From Favolaschia claudopus (lineage: Eukaryota > Basidiomycota > Agaricomycetes > Agaricales > Mycenaceae): a stretch of 64,000 nt of DNA. The notes below the pieces were generated by a model, which saw nothing but the letters and a program-made list of their open reading frames with translations, was not told where the DNA came from and ran no database searches. The stretch lies in NCBI GenBank assembly GCA_037176885.1, contig JAWWNJ010000121.1, positions 558,001 through 622,000 of the forward strand, in the 5' to 3' direction. A program made the position numbers and the translations under genes. Of the stretch, positions 12,006-23,606 are shown one piece after another (the first letter of the stretch is position 1; each line of letters begins with the position of its first letter).

Positions 12006-12071
12006 GACAGTTTTCAGGTTAGAGCCAGGTCATAATATATTTCAGCTATATCATGAATACACCCAACCCAA

Positions 12072-14376
12072 CTAAGCAACGGATCCACTCAAGCCCCTGG
12101 CCGGCGCTTGTGCCACACTCTCCTCTTTGTCGGCGCACAAGCCGTCAACTCTTTCAACGAATGTGTGTCGATGGTTGAGAACTTCCCGCCATCAATCTCG
12201 GCGCCAATCGTATAGGTATTTGCGTCGTTGACTTGGATGCTCCAAATCTCGTACGCACCGTCCCCGGCGGAACCTGGCTGAGCTGGTTTCTCGACGGAGG
12301 TCTCTTTGACGACGGTACGATTGATGCTGTCCTTGACTTCTTGCTCCAGGAAGACTCGTGTTGGGTTTAATCCGGTGCGGACCTAAATATACATACGTTC
12401 AGTAAACGGTCAAATCTACCCCGATACTATTAATATTAATGCTCACCGCGATATCGAATCTCCCAGCAACGGGATCATCGTCCTCCGTAGCGCCGACGGT
12501 TGTGATGCAAGACGTCTCAGAGAAAACAACACCATCCTCGACCTTGAATCCCACCCCACCCTGATCCTCTACCTTCCCATTGATATTGAACCGCATTTTT
12601 TCGATACCCTTCGCAGGATCGAGTTCAATCACACCTACTTGATTGCCATCGGCATCCTGCGATTGATTGAACGCATAGAACGGCGACTGCACCCGCCCGC
12701 CCATCGCAGACGAAAAGCGATCTAGAGCGAGTGTAGTAGTGGTTGTTTCGCCGGAATGCGAGTCGATGAGGAGCTGTACTGTGCGCTGTGGGTCGTCGAC
12801 CGTCACGTTGAATAACTATAATGACGTGGGTCAAGCTGCGTCTGAATCATACTTGAACAAAAGAGGCGTACCCTGACGACGCCTGAAAGTTGCAGCTTTC
12901 CATTCGTCCCGAGAACAATCTGCACTTCCGACGGCTTGACGGGTAACGGATCGATTACGTCGCTCAGTTCAACGTCTTTTGGTACGGTATCCAACATCCG
13001 TGAAAAGAGCGAGGCACAGGTGGAGGCGAATAGTTCTGACGAGTCAGCGAAACTGCAGGAAAGGCAATTCACGTAAGTTAAATTGGATTGACGCTCTTGA
13101 TACAAAGTTCAAAGGAATAGACTCACGACGCCATAGTCTTATTCCCATCGCTCGCAAAGATCCGTTTATCCGAGTTGGTCGTGTCGTTGGCGCCGACAAG
13201 CAGCGGATTTTGCGAGGTACCAGCGATATATTCGGTTGCACTGTGTACACGAATTCAGCTCCGAATCGTTGAGTTTAGTCCGAAGAAAGTCAAGCGTACA
13301 CTTTGTTATCAAAGAAATCAAAGGTGGTGTCAAAATGCTGGACCGAGAGCTAGAAGATATAGGCTTTGGAAGATATCACCCCTCTACAGTGAAAGACTCG
13401 TACCGTATTATTCGGGTCATTCAACTCCGGCACAATCTCCGGGAAAGGCTTGTGCTCGACGCCGCCAAAAGAGTGTCTAATCGCTCACAAAAATCAATTT
13501 CGCACATGTACATCCGAGAGACGCAAGCGAGGAATGAGAACAAGAAGACTGGAAGACTCACCCACACGCAACAAGCCCAATCATCTCCGTCTGCGTGAAT
13601 CCTTGTTTCTTGAACGACGCGATATGTGCATTGAGATCGCCTTGAGGTTCGGGTACACCTGGCGCATTGGGCTCCGCAGCGTCGATGCGTCCGCCGCGGA
13701 AGTAGATTTGTGGGCCGCCGCTGATCATCGGGGAGAATGTGAATAGAGGAATTGGGTTGAAGAGCGGAACGCACCAATTTTCGACGGCGGTGACCAATCC
13801 TATGGCTATCAAGTCGGCCACTACATCTTCGTGAAAACTAATAAAGCAGCGATGAAATTAGATAGACCTACACGAGACGTGTCGTGTTGTGAAGGCAACG
13901 AATACATCCAGTGTATTTTGGAAGCCGGTACCTGCGTTCTAGGAAGGGAATCAATGTTCCTTCTCAGTTTGAAACAAGGATGCCAACAAACAACCGCCTA
14001 CCTCGGGACGAGACTGCTCTTCAGCAAACCGAATGGACGCATCCAATCCCCCCGTTCCATCTTCTGAGTTATGAGTTGCCATATCATGGTACGCCTACCT
14101 CATAATATCAGCAAAAGCGAGACACCCAATATTGTCAACTTGAAGTCTGACCGTCCGAATCCAATCCGGCCCATTCGCCCTCCCCGTCTCACTCCCGTCA
14201 TCATTCCCCCGAATGAAAAACGTGCACGGCTGGACGAACGACGAGAATCCATTGATCGTATCGTCCTGGTCCCAGCGCTGCGCCTCCAGGGCGTCAAGCT
14301 TTGGCGACGGCCATGTGTGCACGGCCGCGGACACAGTCACGGCGTAGGAAAGCAGGAGGGCGAGAGGAGGGAACAT
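12072..14376 (-). CDS. Secreted haem peroxidase (plant-peroxidase superfamily, basidiomycete type)
   Basis: ATG at 14376 gives MFPPLALLLSYAVTVSAA, a signal peptide. The distal haem site is DWIRT spliced to AYHDMATH (canonical Arg-x-x-Phe/Tyr-His), followed by GTGGLDASIRF. Later come GPQIYFRGGRIDA and the proximal site LVACG spliced to HSFGGVEHKPFPEIV (proximal His). After that come TFDFFDN, FASDGNKTMA and a long beta-rich C-terminal region, ending in TAG at 12072. Nine or so short introns all fit codon phase. The intron inside the distal motif has a weak donor (GTCAGA). The overall pattern matches ascorbate-type/hybrid peroxidases common in Agaricomycetes rather than classical lignin peroxidases, as no Mn site or catalytic Trp context was seen. 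Likely extracellular H2O2-dependent oxidation. Confidence 0.82.
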
Positions 14377-16412
14377 TTGTTCTGAAGGGGTGGTTCTGGG
14401 TGCGTGTTTGCTTCATTTTAAGTGCAGACTGGCGACGGTGACAGTTGACCATGGTTAAACGTTTGGTCCGCTATTGTAAAAGATGAATGGGCATGAAGGC
14501 TTGGCAGGTCATTCATTCACCTTGGATACCATTACGTGCGTCCCGTAGAAATCGTATACTCGACAACTCGACATGCTATGATCCGGAGGATCAGCATACA
14601 ATCGCCAAATTATTGAGCCGTCGAGAGCGCGCAAAAAAAAACTGCAAACAAGAAGGCGAGTATAATTCGGGCGTACCGCAGCACAATCTGCGGTGCGGGA
14701 GACCTACGCCAGCCCACTCCGGACCCGTAGAGGGAAATAAAACCAGCGAAACGCCGCAGATCTTGGTCTGCACAACCGGTCCGTGTGAAGATTGAGAAGA
14801 ATGTGCATGGAAACAGAAGTAGGTACTGACCTGTAAGTACTGACAGTGAAGTGAATCCCGAAGATGCAGACCGGAGCCGAACACGACAGAACCGCAAAGC
14901 CACATGAAGTGAGAAAAATGATTGCCTTCGTGGCGTCCTACGATACAGACGGATAATCGGACAGCTCTGACTCACCATAGAGTTCTGATGACCGTAGAGT
15001 TGGTCCTTTGCGCGCTATTCAAATAATTCAATTGATCATTCCTTCGACGGATTCCAACTCTCGTACCTTGGAACATTCTCTCTCGGATACCCTTCCCTTC
15101 TAGATCTCGTGCTGTGATGCGAGCAAACATCTTCCTAAACCATTCCACAGTGACGTGTAAAATGCCGAAAAGTGGGGAATTCTTGATCGAATTGCCCTTG
15201 AAAAGCCAATGAAAAGCAGAGACTAGGATCATGAAAAGCAGAGGGCATCCAGAGTGTCAAAATTGAGGAAATTTTCCCTGTCAAATGGGTCGCAATCGTT
15301 TTGGAACGAGCCTGGCGACGAATCATGATGAGGGCAAAGGCAAGCCGGAACCAAACAAACCAATATCCGACTGTGCCGGTGATTGCCGGCCCCCCTTGCT
15401 TCCTGCTCTCACCTTGAACTTCGTCTGCGACTGAAACCTGCTGGACACTGTGACCATCATACCCGAGCGTGGGTCACCGTTTGACGTCAGGGTAAATCAG
15501 TCAAGTGCAAGCAATCATCAAGTCCTCAGAGTTTCTCCGAGTCAAACGTCGAAATTCCGAGTCGAAGCAAAGTCGAAGCCTGAAGGTTGGCTCAAGGGTT
15601 GCCTCAAGGTCTGGTATGGCGGAAAGGGATTTTTAAATGCACAAGGACGAATACAAAACCAAGATACTCTCTATTGTTACCACTACAGGCTATTCTAACT
15701 CATTGCAGCCGTCTCTGGGATGTGGATGATATGCTGCTGGCTAATACCGACGGTGCGCGCGACTGCAGCCGCAGCAGTATCCGTCTATTGTGGGGTCTAC
15801 AAGTGCTTCAGCATACGACTCTGATAACAGTCAAGCATGTCGTCTGACTGTAATGCTCTGGGTACAGATGACTGAAAATGTCGGCAAAAAAGTGCGTTAT
15901 TGTCAAATTTCAAATGGCCGAAGGCGACGAAGCGACTCACTACTGATTACAGGTCCTTCTGCAACTGGGCGGGATGCAGTTTGCTGGATGATTGGGGCTG
16001 AACTTGCAGCGCGTGCTGGCGCATCTGAGCTTTGTACAGAAACGCCCGGTCAGCAACACCAGATTTCAGTGTCAGCCTGTGGAACACGTACTTCGATAGG
16101 CGGCTGCGATGCAAGGGTGAGCACGAAGTCATAGAAAGAATGGTGTCCCGAATTACAAGATTCTCGCGATGCCCACAGCGGGTATAGAGGTTTCGGACGC
16201 TGGGGAAGGGGTCGTCAGTGCTTAGTGGCCTGACTTGCACTCTCGCTCTCGATACTCACTGACGCCAGCGGCACATAACGAGTAACGGGGAGTACTCGCG
16301 GATTTTTGAAGTAGGTGAGTGCCCAGTGGTTGCGCTATGAGTGGTGGACGAACGCGCCCAGCTTATAAAGGCCTTGCTCTGAATTAGAACTCTCAATTTA
16401 CCACTGCCGACG
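14377..16412. other. Intergenic, no supported gene
   Basis: About 2 kb. ORFs at 14591-14978, 15450-16134 and the opposite strand are short, motif-free and overlap each other. Repeated use of GAGTC/TCGAA near 15520-15600 gives low complexity. Nothing convincing was found. Confidence 0.35.
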
Positions 16413-16580
16413 ATGGCGGCGAGTACACTACTTGTGGTTTTCATCATGAATTCCTACTCGTTGGCAGCCGTCCTGAGTGAGTTACCCGGTATTCAACATT
16501 GTATAAAGCTCACAGTTCCTAATCTGGACCTTTCAGGCGTTCATACCAGTGTTGCTGTATTTTTGCTGAGCATCGTTTAA
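16413..16580 (+). CDS. Possible small secreted peptide ORF
   Basis: A 55-codon ORF starting MAASTLLVVFIMNSYSLAA has the shape of a signal peptide. A clean TTATAAAG box lies near 16363, about 50 bp before the ATG. An internal GTGAGT...CAG could remove the middle. No homologue recognised. It may be a small secreted peptide or just the first exon of a decayed gene. Confidence 0.25.
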   Translation: MAASTLLVVFIMNSYSLAAVLSELPGIQHCIKLTVPNLDLSGVHTSVAVFLLSIV

Positions 16581-16884
16581 AAATTCATTGGTGCATGAAT
16601 CTACGGATATCCATCATGAAAGGACCGATTTTCGCTGCAATGCAGAAAAACATTGGCTGACGGTGAGTTGGAAGCTCACTGACCACAGTCGGCGGTCGGC
16701 AGCCATGTTTAATTGTACGGGTGATCCGGTAATAATGCCTTTCCGGTATGACCCAATACTGATTCAGACACATACCAGACACCGTAGAATTCGTGTTTTA
16801 CCTCGTGTCTCCTCTTGAACTCAAGTGAGATAGTGCATTTACCGTGCACCAAGTCTTCCTGGCGGACGAAATTGTACTTCAAAC

Positions 16885-17330
16885 GATTCGTGTGACGATG
16901 GGTTGAATACGGAACATGGATGAGCTATAATGAGTAAGGCACTGTGTCAGATGCGACATCCCCCACCTGAATTTGCGGGAATCGATCATTTGGTGGCGTT
17001 CTGAAGTGGGGTAAACATATTCGCAGGTACAAAAAGGGATTGAATTAAGATAGGGATAAGTAGTGCTGGGATAACGCGTCTTGTTTTGCGCTTCATTCAC
17101 AGAGGAGGAGATGAAGGGATCAGTCGCACATGATTTGTTGGAAGGAAGGAAGGAAGGGTGTATAACTGGGATAGAGGAGCAGCGGAAAATTCGAGTTCCC
17201 GAACCGCTGATCTCCAAGACGGAGAAGACAGACCACATTCGAATATTCAAAGCTCATACGGCAATCATACGGGCAAGTGGGACTATTCTTGACGAGCACA
17301 GAAACACTGTAAAATAATTACGGATTTCGG
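16885..17330 (+). repeat. Copy of the terpene synthase promoter region
   Basis: Reads as the diverged reverse complement of 28740-29090, the promoter side of the terpene synthase gene. Shared blocks include CCCCACTTCA, GACGCCACCAA, GGTGGG...GCATCTGA, TCCAAG...ACCACAT, CTCATACG, GTGGGACTAT and ATTTCGG. Order and spacing are kept up to the pseudogene that follows. Confidence 0.68.
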
Positions 17331-17348
17331 CGAACATACCTCTCTCTT

Positions 17349-17560
17349 CCCTCACCCGATGCCGAGTACTGGTAGCGCCTTCACAGCTGGATCGTTGATG
17401 TCTTGGGACCCGCCGGTATGATGTATCGCTCACCTCCAGGTGAGAACAGATTTTGATATATTCTGGCCCAACCTTGAAGCAGGCTGTGATATATTGAATT
17501 TGCGGTCGGCCCACAGACCATTCCGATTTGAAGTCGTATCCATGGGGAACAGTTGTGAAC
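17349..17560 (+). pseudogene. Terpene synthase fragment (decayed paralogue)
   Basis: In frame with SPDAEYW-stop-RLHSWIVDVLGPA, this is clearly the counterpart of PPDPQYWERLHTWSIDVLGPT in the gene at 28724-22173. The Glu codon after Trp is replaced by TAG (17373-17375). The first 25 or so codons of the intact copy are missing between the matching promoter and this segment. Similarity fades after about 17560 and no DDxxE or NSE motif is present. It is a 5' fragment and cannot encode a working enzyme. Confidence 0.7.
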
Positions 17561-18879
17561 GATGGTTGTCATGAGGGCGGGAGAGGTTCAGAGCAGCCGG
17601 AAGCATGGGAGCAGATGGCGGGAGCAGGCAGTGTCGCACAAATATTGGAGGGAAGCATGCGGCGCAGTTGAAGGAACGTCGATGTCATTCGACGAGGAAT
17701 CTTCGCACCAGACATCGCGCGAGAGATTTGAAAGCTATGACTCGGAGACTCGCATATTCAAGGTAGCAAGGTATGTTGTACTGGCAATAGATTCGGGGAG
17801 AAGTGGTCGAAATGAAGCTTCGTGCGAGGAAAACTAGAGAAGCCAAGAAATAACAAAAATCCAGATTAAGCAGTCGCGAGCCCGATATCGCGATCGATCC
17901 AGTATAAACGGTCGAAAATGAACAGGGCGTCGTCACAAGTGACATAGAGATCACAGATGTCTTGAATGCTTGTAGAATTCGACGAGGAAGACGTGTCGAC
18001 GCCGACGATGGTGGTGGTCAAGAGCAAGAAGAGTCACGGATGTGACGGCGGGTCACGTCGCCGGTAGTGCCGGTTTGACGTCACTGGCATCGAAACCGCT
18101 TGTTGAGGAAAATGGGAGTCAAGAAAATTTGTAAAATATGCTATGCAGATGCATTTGCTACGCTCCGGTGCAAGGTTCGTGCAAATTTGACGCCAAGCAG
18201 GCAAAAACTCGTCGACCGGCGCCTAATGGGCGCTAAATGTCTGTCCAGAAAAATATCTTCGAAAATAAAATTCGTTTGCCCGTTTTTCCTGTAGTCTGAG
18301 AATTGGGATTGTCTCTATGCATAGTCAACTCATACGGCATCAATATCTTCGAGACCGGGCAACACTGTAAAGATTTTATCGAAGAAGAAATATTTGCAAT
18401 CGATGGAGTAAACATGGAGTTCAACCTGCTCCGACCGCTTGGTACAAGCTTGGTATCTATCGGAATCGTCTGACCGCCCAGTCTGGTCCTACTGTCTGAA
18501 GCATTCCAGACTGATAGAGGGGCTGGCCAGAAAGCTGCCGCCACCTTGCAATCAAACTTTATGGATCCGAGTGATTGTGCTGCGGCATAGCTCGGCACGA
18601 TCACATTGGTGTTGTGTTGATTTTCGCGTCAAGCAAGTTGCATTGTCAGTTGTGTGGCTTGGGGGCCGTTATTGGAAGCATCATTGCCGACTTGCAACAC
18701 ATTGTGTTTTCCCTTTTCAAAAAACTCCGCTGTCTTCGACCCAATTCAAACGCGTATCTGTTTGCACTCTGTTCAAGTTCGGTGTTACAATTAACCACGG
18801 ATCCGGCACTACTGCCGACGGCCAATAAGCCTCGCTGATCTACTATACACACCACTGTAGTCCCGAGCTCACATGCCGT
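17561..18879. other. Intergenic, no supported gene
   Basis: The + ORF at 17562-17837 and the paired ORFs near 18233-18855 show no family motif and shadow one another. A CC-containing stretch on the minus strand briefly suggests a hydrophobin but lacks the eight-cysteine pattern. Confidence 0.35.
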
Positions 18880-19758
18880 CTACACCCTGCCAGAATTTAC
18901 AAGGGACGAGGTAAGCGCCGAGGACTGCCGGGACACTCACATCGAAGCATTGATAGAGGCGCCTGCGGATGAGCTTTCCCCGACACGTCTACGAACGCAT
19001 CCTGCGAAAAGTTCTCTTTCTAGATCTCATCTCATAGAGTTAATGACTTACCTGAGACGTTATTTATCGCAATCGCTTCCGCCTCCCTCACCCCCTGTAA
19101 AATCAGCCGTCCGCGTTCGTTCATGCTCAGTATCTAGAAGATTATACCATCAGCTATCAGGGGAGGAGTGAATTTTCCAATGCACTCACCCGAATTCTCT
19201 TCTCGATTTCCTTCACTTCATGGGCACACCGATTGATTCGCTGGGTGAGCCGCCACATCTTCTGGACATATTCTATAATAGATGCTGGTATTTGCTGCAG
19301 TGCTTTGAGTATTTCTGTCTTGCTCTTCAACGTATCCGGAATTCGTGCCAGGATCGGGAGAAATGCGGTGGGGTTGCGCATTTTGTGCACCATAAATTCC
19401 GCCTCGATATTGGCGGCCGCTAATTTTGCCCTGCATAAGGATGGGTCCAATTTCTGTAAATGGAAGACGGTACTCCAGGGACGCACCAGAGCAGCCGCAC
19501 TTTCAATTCTACCACATCCCTATGCCAGTGCATCAAACAAGATTCTTCTGCCCGGAGCAACAGATCTTCGATTTTCCTGATCGCGTTTTCGAGCCTCGCA
19601 AACTTGGAGGATGGTCGGTGACGATTTATGGTATGCAAGACCAGAATAATTGAGACGAGTGCGATGAATAAAGTAGTATGTCCCGACACTATGGCAAGTC
19701 CGGCACCAATTATCGCAGTGAAAACCGCACTGTACGTGCTTTGCAGAAAGTCTTGCAT
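18880..19758 (-). CDS. Small membrane/coiled-coil protein, paralogue B
   Basis: Inverted paralogue of 4042-4928. ATG 19758 is chosen because MQDFLQSTYSAVFTAIIGAG aligns with the start of paralogue A; an in-frame ATG 33 bp upstream is unlikely. Two hydrophobic stretches are followed by HTINRHRPSSK, identical in style to A. Exon 2 begins AKLAAANIEAEF and ends EIEKRIR. Exon 3 contains RGRLILQGVREAEAIA and exon 4 VRRRVGESSAGASINAS. A 7-nt last exon completes ATG-GTG-TAG at 18880. All intron phases equal those of A. No function known; membrane anchoring is inferred from the hydrophobic N-terminal half. Confidence 0.72.
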
Positions 19759-22172
19759 GGTAAGGGGGAAGAACATACCTACTTCTTGCAAGCGGGAGGC
19801 GAGACCGTTTTATGGGTACCGAACCAACCGAACCGTACCGACAATGATAGCAAATCAATGATGATAGGACAGCCTCGCCGAATTCAGTGAAGCTGTTGGC
19901 ACTGGGCATTTATAGCCTGATCTGACCAAAGTCCAAACAAGGACTGTACCATTACGATCGGTTGCTCACTTATGTGAACAATTCCGCACAGGGCGACGGA
20001 ATACGACGACTTTTGGCGGTCAAAAAATCCCCAAATTTCTTGACCGGCACTTGCCGAACAATTCTCGATGCCGCGGATTGCCGTGATGCGAACAACTTGT
20101 CTGAGTGAAAATACGTAACCAACAATGATCGAGTTGCCTGAATTGTCAATGGTTGAACATCACCAAAATTCGGGCGGCCAGGCAGGAAAGAAAAATATAT
20201 GACTGGCGTCGTTTGTGTTCCTGCAGTGTGATTGTGGTTGCGATTTGGAGTAGGATTGGGATGTCTGTCAAATGTCTGCTTAACCTTTTGGGACTTCTGC
20301 CTTTGCCTTTCGACTTGGTAGCATGGAAGGATGACCCTGGATTGATTTCGTTGATTATTCGTCGATCATGCGCTCGAAGAACAATAGTTGATAGCTTACA
20401 TCTTTCAGTGTCAGTTTCAGAACAGCAACTAGTAATCAAGAACTGAGCTGAGAGTTATCATCGCCGTCGAGTCGAGCCGCTCGATACTATCTTGGACTTG
20501 GCATTAGATTAAATTATACAGTAATAGTTGGAATGATTTGCCAGCGATGTGACTCATCTGATTCGTCCAGCAGAATAAAAGGACTAGGGCTGTAAGGCGT
20601 CGACGTAATAATAATTGCTGAAATCTGGCGACGAAGCCGAAGCTGCGTCGCGGCTTGAGAATTGATCTGATCACTTTAGTTTAGCAGTGGATTTGCATGT
20701 TTTCGGCCGTGCCGTTGTTGAGTCGGATTGAGGCAAGCTTCTTGATTTCGTGATTAACTGGTGAATAATGTGAGTGAGATGCGACGGCGAGGAGCACTTA
20801 CTTCGGAAACGCCTCGAGACTGTAGGTATCAGGAAGGTCCCGAGCGGTTGGTTGTCGTTGGGTTTGCGAAAGATAAATCGGACGAGTGAGAAGTTGAGTA
20901 ACACGAATCTTGTAATCGTTGAGAATTCGGTTGCGTGTGGTGAGGACATTGATAGAGTACCGCTATATGTGGACAATCGTCGTGAAAGAATGAAGGTTGG
21001 ATGAAATGAAATGAATGAATTTGCACCCGGCGCACTCGGAAAGAAAACGATCCCCGCTCCCGGATAGTGTACTTAATAGGGGACAAAGGGCCGTTGATTG
21101 TCTAGCAGATAGAGTTTTACACAGGCAATATGTTGAAAGAGGGATTGATGAGCAATGAGAATGCGGGCCAACGATGAATAGAAAGGAAGATCATTGGAGT
21201 CCAGGCACGCATCGGTGTTGTCGAAGCACTGAGAGGCAACAGTCAAGACAGAACATCACAGCCACAGACGAATCCGCATCGGGAAGACCAGGTCGACGAT
21301 GTTCGGGTTAGCGGTGATGGAAGAAGGAGAGAAAGAAAGCGTTTCTGTGTGGTCTTGTTTGTTCGGGGTCCGTGCGCCATCGGGTCACGGCCGAGCACCG
21401 CCACGTCATCATTTACCGATGGCCTCTGCTCTCCGCTTGTCTTGTCTATTCATCCGCAAGCCTTGTGTCCATGAAGAGGTGGGCGGATCTATGTTAGGCG
21501 TTGCGTTGATGGAGGGGAGGATGGGTCTGTGAAGGACGGAGGAAGGGAAGGCGGATGGGTAGGGAAGAAGCGGGGAAACTGCAAGCGGGATGGGCGGCGA
21601 GGACAAAGCGATAAACGACTCGGTACGTGCTCACCATCACCACCGAGCTGCACGCCCTATGCGCAGAGGTATCGGATCTACGAAGGCCGAGGGATTTGAC
21701 GACGCCGGTGGTGGTGCCGTTGGAGGAGAGAGGGAAGGTTTGCTGCGAATGCATTGTCGATGTCGGTGAGTGTGCCGGCTGAGGGATTGGGATGGAAATT
21801 ATTGTTGTTACGTGACCCTGCGATAGGCCTGGTCCTGCTTTTACGAGTTGTTGTTCGCTGTGTTTTCTGACCAACACGCGATCTATCTCTGAAATTGTGC
21901 TGACTGATTGTCTTTATATTGCTCCTCTTTGGCTCCTGTGCTTACCTTTGCCGCATAGCGCCGCGCGTCTCCGAGTCGGCGACTGTCCGAGTCTGCCAAC
22001 AAATCTTTTGCACTAATCCAAAGTGCTCGCCCATTTTTATTTGTCTGGGTGCGCTTCGACCTGCACGAAAGCCACTGTGGTTCTGGGTAAATGAAAGAAT
22101 TCCGAAAGAAAATAGGATAATCAAAGAATCAATACGACATCAAGGCCAGGTCATACGGTACGTTTACACTAT
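19759..22172. other. Intergenic with a possible gene remnant
   Basis: Minus-strand sequence at about 21240-20690 reads as protein-like pieces (LARILIAHQSLFQHIA, then RILNDYKIRVTQLL and VNHEIKKLASIRL). These could be spliced exons of a decayed gene, but I could not assemble a continuous model. 21320-21760 is a chimeric copy of the 34-38 kb gene, listed separately. The remainder shows nothing supported. Confidence 0.35.
21320..21760 (+). repeat. Chimeric dispersed copy of the 34-38 kb gene
   Basis: The first part (about 21320-21630) matches 33560-33850, sharing TTGTTCGGGGTCCGTGCGCC and GGATGGGTAGG. Directly after GTACGTGCT it switches to a near copy of 37503-37610, the coiled-coil coding exon, sharing CACCGAGCTGCACGC, GCAGAGGTA and GGATTTGACGACGC. 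About 3.6 kb of the source is absent between the two parts. The segment is not coding as it stands. Confidence 0.7.
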
Positions 22173-23606
22173 CTAATTTCCGTCCATAACGGCTTGCTTC
22201 AGAAACTCCAACTTGTATCTTTTGCAATCAAGGTGATATGCAATATTTCCATCCCTGGCAATCCTCCACTGTCTCGCGATCTGCAAATCAACATCATCCA
22301 AATCGTCCACTCCGTCTTTCTCCTCCAATTCACCTCTCATCTTCCGCTCACACTTCTCCAGCTGGAACAACCCGTCAATCCTCAGTACGGTCTCGCTGAG
22401 TTCGTTGCAGAGCAATTGCACGGTGTCTTGTGTCGTCCAATGTCCATCTGGGCCAGTCCCCTTTGCTCTGACCGATACAAGCGATTGTGTGCGTAGATGG
22501 ATCAGATTATGAGTTTCTCCTGCTAATTCCTCCTTGTGAAACGACAGGACGTCGTTGTTGACCTCCTACATGTACAGACAATGTTGTCAAAAATTTGCCG
22601 CACAACCACTCGTAATCGACGTACCAGGAAAAATAACAAATCTGGCAGTGCTCTGACATATCTAATCAAGGGCAATTCTTGTTCCTTCGACGCTTTGAAC
22701 ACGAGCGCTGCGTATGGTTCGGCGATCCCGCTCTTGCTTCGTAAGTAATGCGGACTATACAGCATCCGATATAGTTAATCAAACGTTATTGTCGATTGAG
22801 TTTTGAACTTACTTACAACTTTGGCGCTAGAGCGGGAAGATTTTGCTGGGAAGTCTTATCTCTTGTGTCCCCGCTGCCCCGCTGTATGAAGATCAGGTAT
22901 TTGCACGAATTCAGTCACCGTGTGTTCAAACTAACCTCGAGAGTCATCTCTATCATGCACGCATCGATATGAACGATAAACGGAAGGACGGCCAAGTCCC
23001 GCAGAACGGTATCATTCCCGTGAATATCTGATAGCTCCTGCATCGTAGCCTGATACAACGCCAGCACAGGATGCTGTTGCTTTTGTCCAAGATACATTCG
23101 GTGGGAAAACATGGCAACGTCATCGAAGAGACCGTTCTCGATAGAATCGTCAAGGAAGAGACAAAGAGCGGTAAGTCGGGCATAGAGAAATCGGACATCG
23201 AGACTGGCGTATTTGTGGGCGCTCTCGATTAGTGCAGTCCATAATTATAATACGAAATATTATATTAATAATATATCACGGATAATACAGATACGATACG
23301 AGCCCAGGTGTCTGCCCAAAATAATGATATGCAATAATATAGTACGATACAATACAGGTATAGTACGATACAGGTCCACCGTATTATGCGTATTATTCTC
23401 GTATTATGGGAATTTCCAAGGAATTTCCGGAACTTTTTAATGGTTCCGCAATTGCCCGGTTGCCGTGCTGGAACTTTCCGTGATAGCAGGGACACACTCG
23501 GACCGACTTTTACCGCTGCCGCCCCGACCGACTGTGTAGTTCACACACTGTCAAGAGCTGTCAAAATACTTTCCCTCCTCCTTCTTGATCCACGGAAAGC
23601 TCTTGC

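Noticed and set aside
17254..17572. Minus-strand ORFs that looked vaguely P450-like (SPGGERYIIPAG)
   Set aside because: No ExxR or haem loop nearby; the same DNA on the plus strand matches the terpene synthase.
18233..18855. Possible hydrophobin (CC pairs on the minus strand)
   Set aside because: The eight-cysteine spacing is absent and the pieces are in different frames without splice signals.
20146..20446. Pair of 97-codon ORFs on opposite strands
   Set aside because: Exact mutual shadows without motif.
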